Below are positions 37,894 through 46,305 of a stretch of 64,000 nt of DNA, one piece after another. Positions within the stretch are counted from its first letter, which is position 1, and every line of letters starts with the position of its first letter. Both the position numbers and the translations under genes were made by a program. This DNA is from Cystobacter fuscus DSM 2262 (lineage in GTDB: Bacteria > Myxococcota > Myxococcia > Myxococcales > Myxococcaceae), in the NCBI RefSeq assembly GCF_000335475.2, contig NZ_ANAH02000023.1, positions 1 to 64,000 of the forward strand. The letters run 5' to 3'. The notes under the pieces are model-generated. The model was not told the DNA's origin. It ran no database searches and saw only the letters and a program-made list of their open reading frames with translations.

Positions 37894-38741
37894 CGCGTCC
37901 TCCCTTGCAACTGGCCACCCGGCACGATTCCTCCCGCGCCTGGCTGTCCGCCCCGGCCCCCCGAGCGCGAGAGGAAGTCGGTGCGCCGCATCAGCGGCTG
38001 GCCGTTGGCCGGGTTGATCATCTGCCCGTTGGGGCCAGGGGTCGGGTTCTGCACGACGAAGCCCGTGGCCGGGTCCACCCACTGCTCGGACATCCCGGGC
38101 GGCTGTGTGCCGCTGTTGGGCTGGAAGCCGCCATTGCGGTCCGAGCCCGGCCCCAGCGACACCATGTGCGTGACGAGGTCCAGGCTCTCCACCTGCGTGC
38201 CCTCGCGCCAGTACACCGTGAGGTGCAGCTCGCGCACCGTCTGGGTGATCTGCTGCACCATCTGCGTGAACATGGGCTGGGCCATGCCCATCGCCGCGCC
38301 CGCCATGGGGTTGGCCGTCGTCTGGGAGCTGCTCGCGCCGTCCTTGCCCGTGCCCCCGCCGCCGAACATGGAGGCCAGACCGCTCAGGTCCCCGCCCTCG
38401 CCGATGGGCAGGTTGAAGATGGCGCCGATGAGCTGCTCGGGCGACACCCCTTCCGTCTGCGGGGCGATGATCTTCGCCCGCCACTTGAAGCCCTCCCACC
38501 CCTCCGCCGAGAAGTCGCCCGACTCCTCCTGGTCATCGTTGGAGAAGCCCTCGTCGTAGAGCTTCTGCTCCAGGTCCGTCATCTTCGAGCGGGCCAGGAG
38601 CGTGGCCACGGTGAGCTTCTTGGCGTAGGCGTGGTTGGCCACCGCTCCGGAGTTGATGTCGAAGATGGCCATGAGCGCGAGCGCCAGGATGGCGAGCGCC
38701 ACCACCGTCTCCAACAGGGTGAAGCCACGTGTGCGTCTCAT
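37890..38741 (-). CDS. gspI: Type II secretion minor pseudopilin GspI, long form
   Basis: This protein is 283 aa, against about 120-130 aa for most GspI. The prepilin motif TRGFTLLETVVALAIL starts it. The middle carries a Gly-rich stretch (ASMFGGGGTGKDG, ~130), and the last ~60 residues are Gly/Pro/Gln/Asn-rich. The conserved N-terminal half is clear; the tail may project from the pseudopilus tip. It shares an ATGA overlap with gspH upstream and with gspJ downstream. Confidence 0.8.
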   Translation of the reverse strand: MRRTRGFTLLETVVALAILALALMAIFDINSGAVANHAYAKKLTVATLLARSKMTDLEQKLYDEGFSNDDQEESGDFSAEGWEGFKWRAKIIAPQTEGVSPEQLIGAIFNLPIGEGGDLSGLASMFGGGGTGKDGASSSQTTANPMAGAAMGMAQPMFTQMVQQITQTVRELHLTVYWREGTQVESLDLVTHMVSLGPGSDRNGGFQPNSGTQPPGMSEQWVDPATGFVVQNPTPGPNGQMINPANGQPLMRRTDFLSRSGGRGGQPGAGGIVPGGQLQGRTR

Positions 38742-39460
38742 GACCGGGGAACCTCCAGCGCCTCGCCCACGATGTTGACCTTGCCCGTCAGCGGCGAGAT
38801 GGCGAGCGTCCACACGTTCTCTCCCTGGCGCACGTACACCTGGGCCTTCTCCGTGAAGCCCTGGGGAAAGAAGTAGAGGTAGGCCAGGCCCTTGTCCGCG
38901 GGCTCGCGCTGGTGGCGCGTCCACACGGACACGCTCACCCCCGCGGGTAACTGCCGGGGAGAAATCTCCTCGCCGGTGAACTCGGAGAAGCGCGCGGCGT
39001 TCTCCACCCGGTCCTGCTCCTGGGCCATCAGCTCGTCCAGGCCGGGCTCGTCGTCGTCGCCCCGGGTGAAGTTGCGGCGCGGATCGTTCCGGGGCCGGCC
39101 CTTCTTCGCGTCCTCGCGGGCGGTGTCGTCCTCGCGCAGCAGCGTGTCGCGGTCGCGCGCGGTGGTCACGTTGCCCGCGGCGCACTCGGCGCGGTAGCGC
39201 GACACGCCTTCCTCGCTCTTCGGATCCGCCAGCTCGAAGACGAGCCGGCACGTCTTGCCGGTGAGCGCGGCGGTGTCGTACAGCGAGCGGATGACCCCGG
39301 CCAGCTCGCTCGCGGACGCCTTGGCCTTGGCGCCGGTGATGGCGCCCACGGACACGGTGACGGCGGCGAAGAGCACCGCGGCGATCCCCAGCGCGATGGA
39401 CATCTCGATGAGCGTCAGCCCGCGCTCGCGGGTCCGGCGCACGGCCCGCGCGCGGTTCAT
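38738..39460 (-). CDS. gspH: Type II secretion minor pseudopilin GspH
   Basis: This 240-aa protein has the prepilin motif ERGLTLIEMSIALGIAAV with Glu at +5 and a GspH-type C-terminal domain containing an Asp/Glu/Arg-rich insertion (~95-150). Its start overlaps the upstream GspG-like gene stop (ATGA, 39457-39460), and its stop overlaps the gspI start. The position between GspG genes and GspI is standard. Confidence 0.82.
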   Translation of the reverse strand: MNRARAVRRTRERGLTLIEMSIALGIAAVLFAAVTVSVGAITGAKAKASASELAGVIRSLYDTAALTGKTCRLVFELADPKSEEGVSRYRAECAAGNVTTARDRDTLLREDDTAREDAKKGRPRNDPRRNFTRGDDDEPGLDELMAQEQDRVENAARFSEFTGEEISPRQLPAGVSVSVWTRHQREPADKGLAYLYFFPQGFTEKAQVYVRQGENVWTLAISPLTGKVNIVGEALEVPRS

Positions 39461-39948
39461 CGTGCTTCCTCCTGCGCGGCCTGCTCTCGCTGCTGCTCGG
39501 TGCCCACCATGGCGTTGTCGAGCACCCCGCCGCTGATGAGGTCCGCCGCGTCTCCGCTCCCGCCCGCCACCCCGTCCGCGCCATAGGACATGATGTAGCC
39601 GTTGCCCCTGTCGCTCATCCGGTACTGGTACACATTGCCCCAGGGATCCTGGGGCATCTCCTTGATGAGCCCCACCTGCAGGAGCGGATAGAAGTTCTCC
39701 GCCTGCGAGGGGAAGCGCCCGGTGATGCGGTGGAAGGACTTGAAGTAGCCCTCCAGCCCGCGGATCTCCGCGCGCGCCTGACGCTGCAGCGGGCTGAGCG
39801 TCTTGTCGAAGGTGAGGCTGGCGATGCCGAAGGCCCCCGCCGAGGCCACGACGATGACGCCCGCGACGATGAGCCGCCCCGTGCGCGTCGGGCGTGCGGC
39901 GGCCGGCTCGGCGATGCGCGGGGTAGAGGTGGCGTGCTCGGTGGTCAT
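39457..39948 (-). CDS. GspG-like protein without a prepilin signal
   Basis: This 163-aa protein has a C-terminal domain of the T2SSG type: LLQVGLIKEMPQDPWGNVYQY and GYIMSYGADGVAGGSGDAADLI match GspG, including the Asp-rich calcium loop. However, the N-terminus has a 24-residue cytoplasmic segment and an ordinary membrane helix (RLIVAGVIVVASAGAFGIAS). It lacks the G-[FM]-TLIE motif that prepilin peptidase needs. It cannot enter the pilus as a normal pseudopilin. It overlaps gspH by ATGA and follows true gspG by 27 bp. Role unknown; perhaps an assembly partner of GspG. Confidence 0.7.
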   Translation of the reverse strand: MTTEHATSTPRIAEPAAARPTRTGRLIVAGVIVVASAGAFGIASLTFDKTLSPLQRQARAEIRGLEGYFKSFHRITGRFPSQAENFYPLLQVGLIKEMPQDPWGNVYQYRMSDRGNGYIMSYGADGVAGGSGDAADLISGGVLDNAMVGTEQQREQAAQEEAR

Positions 39949-39975
39949 GGGCGTTGGGTCCTCGTGACTTCCTTG

Positions 39976-40395
39976 CTACTTCTGGGCCGTGGCGTCGCGC
40001 GAGGAGATGTCCGCGTCGGACCCCTCTCCGCCCTGGGTGCCGTCGGCGCCGTAGGAGATGAGCACGGGCTTGCCGCCCTCGTTCATGTACACGTACTCGT
40101 GGCCCCACGGGTCCAGGGGAATCTTGTCCAGGTTCTGCGTCTCCACGAGGGCGCGCAGGCCGGTGCCCGTGTCCGGGTACTTGCCCTTCTTCGTGTAGTA
40201 GAGCTTGAGCGCGCTCTGGATGTTCTTGATGTCCAGCCGGGCCGTGTCCTGCTTGGCCTCCTCGAGCTTGGGAATCACGGACACACCCACCGCGGCCATG
40301 ATGAGCCCGAGGATGGTGATCACCACCATGATCTCGATGAGGGTCATGCCGCGGCGGCGGCGCTGCTGCTGTCGCTTCGTCTTCGTGTCGCTCAT
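39976..40395 (-). CDS. gspG: Type II secretion major pseudopilin GspG
   Basis: This 139-aa protein has the prepilin motif RRGMTLIEIMVVITIL (Glu +5) after a basic leader, a helical spine, and the calcium loop with DPWGHEYVY and SYGADGTQGGEGSDADI. It polymerises into the pseudopilus. GAGAGG lies six bases before the ATG at 40395, which is preferred over ATG 40401. The gene follows the 56-aa membrane protein gene by 41 bp. Confidence 0.92.
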   Translation of the reverse strand: MSDTKTKRQQQRRRRGMTLIEIMVVITILGLIMAAVGVSVIPKLEEAKQDTARLDIKNIQSALKLYYTKKGKYPDTGTGLRALVETQNLDKIPLDPWGHEYVYMNEGGKPVLISYGADGTQGGEGSDADISSRDATAQK

Positions 40396-40436
40396 GTCCA
40401 TCCTCTCGTGACTTTTCGGCAATCCCCCGGGGGGGT

Positions 40437-40607
40437 TCAACGCCGTGTTCCTGTCAAAATGTCCTGGCTCCGGGCGCCGGCGTCCGGCGGGCCGGCCTTG
40501 GAGGGAGCGGCATACAACACGGCTCCCACCGTGAGCAGCGCCGCCGTGAGGGCGAGCAGCGCCGCGAGCGTGACGCGCTGGATCCACCGGTCGAGCGTGT
40601 CGTTCAT
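40437..40607 (-). CDS. Small membrane protein inside the gsp operon
   Basis: This 56-aa protein has one strong hydrophobic helix (~12-34, VTLAALLALTAALLTVGAVLY) and a short polar tail. GGAGG sits eight bases before the ATG, so translation is likely. It lies between gspF (14-bp gap) and gspG. It has no match to a known Gsp subunit that I recognise. A CCCCCGGGGGGG hairpin overlaps its 3' end. It could be a stability or platform accessory factor. Confidence 0.6.
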   Translation of the reverse strand: MNDTLDRWIQRVTLAALLALTAALLTVGAVLYAAPSKAGPPDAGARSQDILTGTRR

Positions 40608-40621
40608 CGCGAGAACCTCCG

Positions 40622-41878
40622 TCACCGGATGGCCGAGTTCACCTGGAGAATCGGCATCAGGACCGAGAAGGCCACGAATGCAATCATCACGCCCATGAAC
40701 ACCGTGAGCAGGGGCTCGAGCATGGAGGTGAGGGCGCCGATGCGCACGTTGACCTGGTTCTCGTAGTTGTCCGCGACGGACAACAACATGTCCTCGAGCT
40801 GGCCGGATTTCTCGCCAATCGCCACCATGTGGTAGACGAGCGGCGGGAACTCGCCCGAGCGCTTGAGGGGCGTGGCGATGCTCTCGCCCTCGCGGATGGC
40901 GTCGCGCGCCTTCTCCACCACGTCGGCCAGGATCGAGTTGGTGATGACCGCCTTGGTGATGTCCATGGCGGTGAGCAGGGGCACGCCGCTCTTGAGCAGG
41001 GTGGCGAGCGTGCGGGCGAAGCGGGAGATGGCCAGCAGCCGCAACAGCCCTCCGAAGATGGGGGCCTTGAGGGCGTAGCGGTCCCACACCGGCTTGCCCT
41101 TGGGGCTGCGGAAGTAGGACGTCAGGCCGAAGATGATGGCGAAGATCGCGGGGAAGATGATGAACCACCAGTCCTGCAGCATGTTGCTCGTCCAGATGAG
41201 CAGGCGCGTGGTCCAGGGCAGGGTGGCCTTCATGGTGGTGAAGATCTTGGTCACCTTGGGGATGACCACCACCATGAGCAGGGTGAGGATGCCCACGCCC
41301 ACCAGCACCATGATGGCCGGGTAGGTCATGGTGCCGACGATCTTCTGCTGCAGCTTGGACTGGCTCTCGGTGAAGTCGGCCAGGCGCAGGAGCACCTTGT
41401 CGAGCGCGCCCGAGTGCTCGCCAGCGCGGATCATGTTCACGTAGAGCGAGCCGAACACCTTCTGGTGCACCGCGAGCGCGTCGGCGAGCGAGGAGCCCTC
41501 GTTCACCCGGCTCTTCACCTCGGAGAGGATGAGCTTGAACCGCTCCTTCTCCACCTGGTCCACGAGCGCGGTGAGCGCCTCCACCAGGGTGACTCCCGCG
41601 CCCAGCAGCGTGGCGAGCTGGCGCGTGGTGATGGCGATGTCGTCGGTGCTGATGCGGCCGCGCGCCATCTTGCCGAAGTTCACCTCACGGTCGGCCTGCG
41701 CCGCGTTGGTGCCCTTGCGCACCGCGGCCCGGTTGCCGTCAGCCTGGCCGATGACCTCGGTGAGGAACTTGTTGTCCTTGCGCAGCTGCGAGCGCAGGGT
41801 CTTGGGGGAGTCCGCTTCCAACATCCCGCGGATGGATTTTCCGGCCGAATCGAGGGCCTTGTACTCGAAGACTGGCAT
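40622..41878 (-). CDS. gspF: Type II secretion inner-membrane protein GspF
   Basis: This 418-aa polytopic platform protein has a short soluble N-terminus (MPVFEYKALDSAGK is the family start) and two copies of the ~120-aa GspF domain. Three membrane segments are seen at about 180-200, 235-255 and 390-410, and the IRAGEHSGALDKVL motif is present. It contacts GspE and the pseudopilus base. Confidence 0.92.
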   Translation of the reverse strand: MPVFEYKALDSAGKSIRGMLEADSPKTLRSQLRKDNKFLTEVIGQADGNRAAVRKGTNAAQADREVNFGKMARGRISTDDIAITTRQLATLLGAGVTLVEALTALVDQVEKERFKLILSEVKSRVNEGSSLADALAVHQKVFGSLYVNMIRAGEHSGALDKVLLRLADFTESQSKLQQKIVGTMTYPAIMVLVGVGILTLLMVVVIPKVTKIFTTMKATLPWTTRLLIWTSNMLQDWWFIIFPAIFAIIFGLTSYFRSPKGKPVWDRYALKAPIFGGLLRLLAISRFARTLATLLKSGVPLLTAMDITKAVITNSILADVVEKARDAIREGESIATPLKRSGEFPPLVYHMVAIGEKSGQLEDMLLSVADNYENQVNVRIGALTSMLEPLLTVFMGVMIAFVAFSVLMPILQVNSAIR

Positions 41879-41891
41879 GGTGGCTCACTCG

Positions 41892-41910
41892 GTGGGGCCG
41901 CGCGCCCCAC
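41892..41910 (-). other. Intercistronic hairpin between gspE and gspF
   Basis: GTGGGGC and GCCCCAC form a perfect 7-bp stem with a 5-nt loop in the 54-bp gap between gspE and gspF, the longest gap from gspC to gspF. It could adjust the expression ratio of the downstream genes by processing or partial termination. Confidence 0.35.
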
Positions 41911-41932
41911 GGAGGGGGCCGCGGCGCGTCCC

Positions 41933-43723
41933 TTAGAGATCCTCTTGGGTGATGCTCAACACCTCGGCGATGGTCGTCTCGCCCAGGGCGATCTTGCGCG
42001 CGCCGTCATCCAGCAGCGTGTGCATGCCATTGCCCATGGCGGCCTTCTTGATGGTGGAGGAGTCCACGTTCTTCAGGGCGAGCTGGCGCACGGTGTCGTC
42101 CACGAAGAGCAGCTCGTAGATGCCCGTGCGGCCGCGGTAGCCGTTCTGGCTGCAGGACGTGCACCCGGCGGCCTTGTAGATCTTCTCCACCCCGTGGCGC
42201 TCCTTGAGCGTCGCGCGGTTGAGGCCAATCTCGCGCAGCTCCTCGTCGGTGGGCGTGTACTGCACGCGGCAGTCCGGGCACACGCGGCGCACCAAGCGCT
42301 GGGCGAGCACGCCGGTGAGCGAGGAGGCCACGAGGAAGGGCTCCACGCCCATGTCCACCAGACGGGTGATGGCGCTCGCCGCGTCGTTGGTGTGCACCGT
42401 GGAGAACACCAGGTGGCCCGTGAGCGACGCCTGGATGGCGATTTCCGCCGTCTCCTTGTCGCGGATCTCGCCCACCATGATGACGTCCGGGTCCTGACGC
42501 AGGAAGGAGCGCAGCCCCTGGGCGAACGTCAGGCCGATCTTCGGGCTGATGGCCATCTGGCCGATGCCCTTGAGCTGGTACTCGACCGGGTCCTCGACGG
42601 TGAGGATGTTCAGGTCCGGGGTGTTGATGCGCGAGAGCGCGCCATAGAGCGTGGTCGTCTTGCCGCTACCGGTGGGGCCCGTCACCAGGACGATGCCGTG
42701 CGGGCGCCGGATGAGGTGCTCCATCTGATCGAGCATGCTCTTGGCCATGCCCAGCTCGGTCAGATCCAACAGCGTGGTGTTCTTGTCGAGCAAGCGCATG
42801 ACGATGCGCTCGCCATACGTGGTGGGGATGGTGGACAGACGGATGTCGATGTCGCGGCCGGCCATCTTGATGCGGATGCGGCCGTCCTGCGGCAGGCGCT
42901 TCTCCGCGATGTTCAGCTGCCCCATGACCTTCACTCGGCTGACGATGGCGCTCTGGTAGCGCTTGGGCGGCTTGATGATCTCCTGCAGCACGCCGTCCAC
43001 GCGGAAGCGCACCATGAGCTCGCGCTCCATGGGCTCGATGTGGATGTCGCTCGCGCGCTCCTTGGCGGCGCGGAAGAGCACCGAGTTGACGAGCCGGATG
43101 ACCGGCGCCTCGTCGCCCTCCACGTCGATGAGATCCTTGACCTCGTCGATCTCCTGGGCGATCGAGTCCAGGTCCTGCGCCTCCAGCTCGCCCACGAGCT
43201 GCTCGGCCTCGTTGGTGGCGCGGTCATAGACGCTGTTGATGGCGTCCACGATGGTGGAGGCCAGCGCGATGCGCGGCAGCACGTCCTGGCCGAGCAGCAT
43301 GCGCGCGTGATCCAACACCGTGGTGTCCAGGGGATCCGCCACCGCGAGCGCCACGGCCCCATCCTCCACGGACAGGGGCAGGATGCGCGCCTGCTTGGCG
43401 AAGTTGATGGGCACGCGCTTGACGAGCTCCGGATCGATCTCCTCGATGAAGATGCGAGCCAGGTAGGGCAGGTCCAGCTGGAGCCCGAGCGCCTTGGCCA
43501 CGTCCTCCTCGCTCAGGGCCTTGAGGCCCACGAGGATCTCTCCCAGCCGGCCGCCCTTGTCGACCTGGGCCTGCAGCGCCTCCTGGAGCTTGTCCTCCGT
43601 GAGGCCGCTGGTGCGGCGGAGGATCTCCCCGAGGGGCCGGCCGCACAGGGTGGCGGGGCCATGGGCGATGACCTGGGTGGCGTCCTGGGGGACGGCGTGG
43701 GGGGCGTCAGCGAGCAGGCTCAT
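41933..43723 (-). CDS. gspE: Type II secretion ATPase GspE
   Basis: This 596-aa cytoplasmic motor has an N-terminal MshEN/GspE-II region (~25-180), then the ATPase. Walker A is GPTGSGKTTTLY, the Asp box is LTVEDPVEYQ, the Walker B region is GEIRDKETAEIA, and a His box follows. A C-terminal tetracysteine zinc site, CPDC…CTSC, is present as in classic GspE. The start is 3 bp after the gspD stop. Confidence 0.94.
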   Translation of the reverse strand: MSLLADAPHAVPQDATQVIAHGPATLCGRPLGEILRRTSGLTEDKLQEALQAQVDKGGRLGEILVGLKALSEEDVAKALGLQLDLPYLARIFIEEIDPELVKRVPINFAKQARILPLSVEDGAVALAVADPLDTTVLDHARMLLGQDVLPRIALASTIVDAINSVYDRATNEAEQLVGELEAQDLDSIAQEIDEVKDLIDVEGDEAPVIRLVNSVLFRAAKERASDIHIEPMERELMVRFRVDGVLQEIIKPPKRYQSAIVSRVKVMGQLNIAEKRLPQDGRIRIKMAGRDIDIRLSTIPTTYGERIVMRLLDKNTTLLDLTELGMAKSMLDQMEHLIRRPHGIVLVTGPTGSGKTTTLYGALSRINTPDLNILTVEDPVEYQLKGIGQMAISPKIGLTFAQGLRSFLRQDPDVIMVGEIRDKETAEIAIQASLTGHLVFSTVHTNDAASAITRLVDMGVEPFLVASSLTGVLAQRLVRRVCPDCRVQYTPTDEELREIGLNRATLKERHGVEKIYKAAGCTSCSQNGYRGRTGIYELLFVDDTVRQLALKNVDSSTIKKAAMGNGMHTLLDDGARKIALGETTIAEVLSITQEDL

Positions 43724-43726
43724 GGG

Positions 43727-46282
43727 TTACTCCTGGTTTCCGGTGTCCGGCTGGAGGCGCAGCCGCTCCGGATCCTCCGGAGGAGGGGCGGACGGAGGCT
43801 GGACTTCCGGGGCCTCCGTGGCCGATGGAGTCTGCAAACCCCCGGCGCCCGGCGAGACTTCCCCCGGGGCCACGGAGGACGCGCCGGGAGTGGGCGCGGG
43901 AGCGGCGCCGGGCGAGGGGGCGGGCGTGCCGCTGGCGGGCCGCAGGATGCGCTCGCCAGCCATGCCGGGGCCGCCGTTCTCCGCCTTCTGCTCCTCGGTG
44001 AGCACCGTGCGGCGCATGCGGCCCAGGGGTCCGCTCTTGCGGGTGAAGTCCACGGGCACGTCGTAGCCGGCCACCTGGCCGTAGAACTGTTCCACGAACT
44101 GCTGCCGCTCGGCCATCTTGCGCTCGAAGATGCGCCGGAAGTCCGACTGCTCGCGGATGATGTAGGGCGTGAGGAAGAGCAGCAGGTTCGTCTTGGTCTT
44201 GCTCTTGTTGGTGGAGCGGAACAGGTGGCCCAGCAGGGGCACGTCCCCGAGGATGGGCACCTTGGCGACGGTCTCGATGGTGCGCTCCTGCATGATGCCG
44301 CCGATGACCACCGTCTCCTGATCCTTGGCCACCACCGTCGTCTTCGCGCTGCGCTTGGACGTCGTGGGGCCGAGCACCGCGTCCGTCGAGGCGATCTCCT
44401 CCGTCTGCTCGGTGATGGCCATGCGGATGAAGTCGCTCTCGTTGATCTGCGGCTTGATGGTGAGCTTGAGCTCCACGTTCTGGCGGGTGATGGGGGCGTA
44501 GAGGCTGCTCAGACCGCCGAGCGAGCCGAGCAGGGAGTTGACGCCGCCGGTGGTGCCCGGGGTGCCGGTGGTGCCCAGCGACTGGGGCGAGAAGCCGGAC
44601 TGGAAGGGCACGTTCTGGCCCACGGTGATCTCCGCCTCCTCGTTGTCGCTGGTGAGCAGGTGGGGCGTGGAGAGCACGTTGACGTCCGAGCTCTGCTGGA
44701 AGGCGTGCAGCACGATGCCGAAGGCGGGGATGTCGAGGCCCAGCGCCTTGAGCTCGGGGATGACGGGGCCCTGGAGGCCCGCGAGGAAGCCACCGAAGCC
44801 GGCCAGGTTGGCGAGCGAGAAGGAGGGAGGCAGGCCGGTGGTGCTGTACTTGGTGCCGACGAGGCCCGTGCCGGTGCCCAGGTTGCCGGGCATGGGCAGC
44901 TGGTAGCCGCTGTGCACGTTCAACCCGAAGTCCTGCTTGCGGTCCAGGTTGACCTCCATGATGACCGCCTCGACGAACACCTGGCGCCGGGGCTTGTCCA
45001 GCTCGCGGATGACGCGCACGAGGCTGCGGTAGTCGCTCTGGCTGGCGATGATGACGAGCGAGTTGGTGCCCTTGTCCGCGGAGATCTTCACCTCGCCGGA
45101 GAAGAGCTCGGCGGCGCCGCCCGAGCCCGGCTGACGGGGCATGCCCGGCGCGCCCGGCACGGGAACGGGCGAGCGCGGCCGGTTGCCGGTGCCCTGGGAG
45201 AGCGTCTGCAGGGTGCTGGCGAGCTCCTCCGCGTTGGCGTTCTCCAGCGGGTAGACGTTGATGCGCTCGGTGCCGGCGGTGGGGATGTCCAGCTCGCGCA
45301 CCAGGCTCTGGATGCGCTCGAAGGCCGCGGGGCTGGCCACGACGATGAGCTTGTTGGTGCGCTCATCCGGAATCATCTGCGAGAACGTCACCGGGCCACT
45401 GGCCGAGTCGCCGCCCGCGCCGCTCGGGGGCATCGTCTCGCCCATGGAGCCTCCCGGCGGGGTCATCACCGCGGGGGCGCCGCGCGGGGTGCGGCCCTGG
45501 GGCATGCCCGGGTTGGGGTTGCCGCCCTTCTGCTCGAAGAGCTTCTGCACCGTGGCGGCCACGTCCTGGGCGGTGGCGTACTGCACCTGGATGATGCGCA
45601 CCTCGTCGCTGGCCGAGCGCGTGTCGAGCTGATCGATGATGCGCTCGAGGCGACGCACGTTGGAGCCCACGTCGTTGATGATGACGATGTCCGGAGGGTA
45701 CGGGATGGTGTCGCCGTCCTTGGACACCAGCTGCTGGAGCACGCCGCGCAGGGGCTCCACTTCCACGTTCTTGATGCGGAACAGCTTGGTGATCATCTGC
45801 TCGTTGCCCGTGTACCCGCCCTCGTCGTCCATGAGGGTGGGGATGGGGTTCTGCTTGGCGGCGCGCTTGTCCACGATCTTCAGGAAGCGCCCGTGCTGGT
45901 AGACGGACAGGCCGTTGGCGTCGAGCGCCGCGAGGAACGCCGCGTAGAACTGGTCCGCGTCCACCTCCACGCGCCCGTTCTCCGGGCCGATGATGGAGAT
46001 CTTCCCGCGCACGTTCTCCGGGAGGATGAACGTGCGGCACGTCGCGTCCGACACCGTCTGGACCAGCTTCTCGATGTCCACCTTGTCGAAGTAGATGTTG
46101 TAGCGGGCGCGGCGGCGCACCTCCTCGCACGTGGGCGTGGGCCGCACGGTCGTGCCATTTCCCTCGGGGTTGGTGCCCTGCGGGGTGATCTGCCGATCGG
46201 CGGGAGTAGTGGGGCGCTGGGCCAGGGCGGGTGAGGCCGTCGCCAGGGACAGCAGGAGCAACCAGGACGGAAGCGTCTTCAT
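43727..46282 (-). CDS. gspD: Type II secretion outer-membrane secretin GspD
   Basis: This 851-aa protein has a signal peptide (~1-21). Domains N0 and N1-N3 follow (FDKVDIEKLVQTVSDAT, LFRIKNVEVEPLRGVLQQL), with a Gly/Pro-rich insert between N2 and N3 (~275-305). The secretin barrel is at ~500-710 (TVGQNVPFQSG, QETVVIGGIMQ, LFRSTNKSKTKTNLLLFLTPYII). A long Pro/Ala/Gly C-terminal tail follows, where a pilotin-binding segment is usually found. It starts 23 bp after the gspC stop. Confidence 0.93.
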   Translation of the reverse strand: MKTLPSWLLLLSLATASPALAQRPTTPADRQITPQGTNPEGNGTTVRPTPTCEEVRRRARYNIYFDKVDIEKLVQTVSDATCRTFILPENVRGKISIIGPENGRVEVDADQFYAAFLAALDANGLSVYQHGRFLKIVDKRAAKQNPIPTLMDDEGGYTGNEQMITKLFRIKNVEVEPLRGVLQQLVSKDGDTIPYPPDIVIINDVGSNVRRLERIIDQLDTRSASDEVRIIQVQYATAQDVAATVQKLFEQKGGNPNPGMPQGRTPRGAPAVMTPPGGSMGETMPPSGAGGDSASGPVTFSQMIPDERTNKLIVVASPAAFERIQSLVRELDIPTAGTERINVYPLENANAEELASTLQTLSQGTGNRPRSPVPVPGAPGMPRQPGSGGAAELFSGEVKISADKGTNSLVIIASQSDYRSLVRVIRELDKPRRQVFVEAVIMEVNLDRKQDFGLNVHSGYQLPMPGNLGTGTGLVGTKYSTTGLPPSFSLANLAGFGGFLAGLQGPVIPELKALGLDIPAFGIVLHAFQQSSDVNVLSTPHLLTSDNEEAEITVGQNVPFQSGFSPQSLGTTGTPGTTGGVNSLLGSLGGLSSLYAPITRQNVELKLTIKPQINESDFIRMAITEQTEEIASTDAVLGPTTSKRSAKTTVVAKDQETVVIGGIMQERTIETVAKVPILGDVPLLGHLFRSTNKSKTKTNLLLFLTPYIIREQSDFRRIFERKMAERQQFVEQFYGQVAGYDVPVDFTRKSGPLGRMRRTVLTEEQKAENGGPGMAGERILRPASGTPAPSPGAAPAPTPGASSVAPGEVSPGAGGLQTPSATEAPEVQPPSAPPPEDPERLRLQPDTGNQE

Positions 46283-46305
46283 GGAAGGGCGGGGTACGGC
46301 GGGGG

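Noticed and set aside
40829-46234. 1,801-codon open frame on the plus strand
   Set aside because: It lies opposite gspC-F. It is made of His/Leu/Arg/Gly-rich low-complexity sequence with no domain, as expected for the antisense of GC-rich genes.
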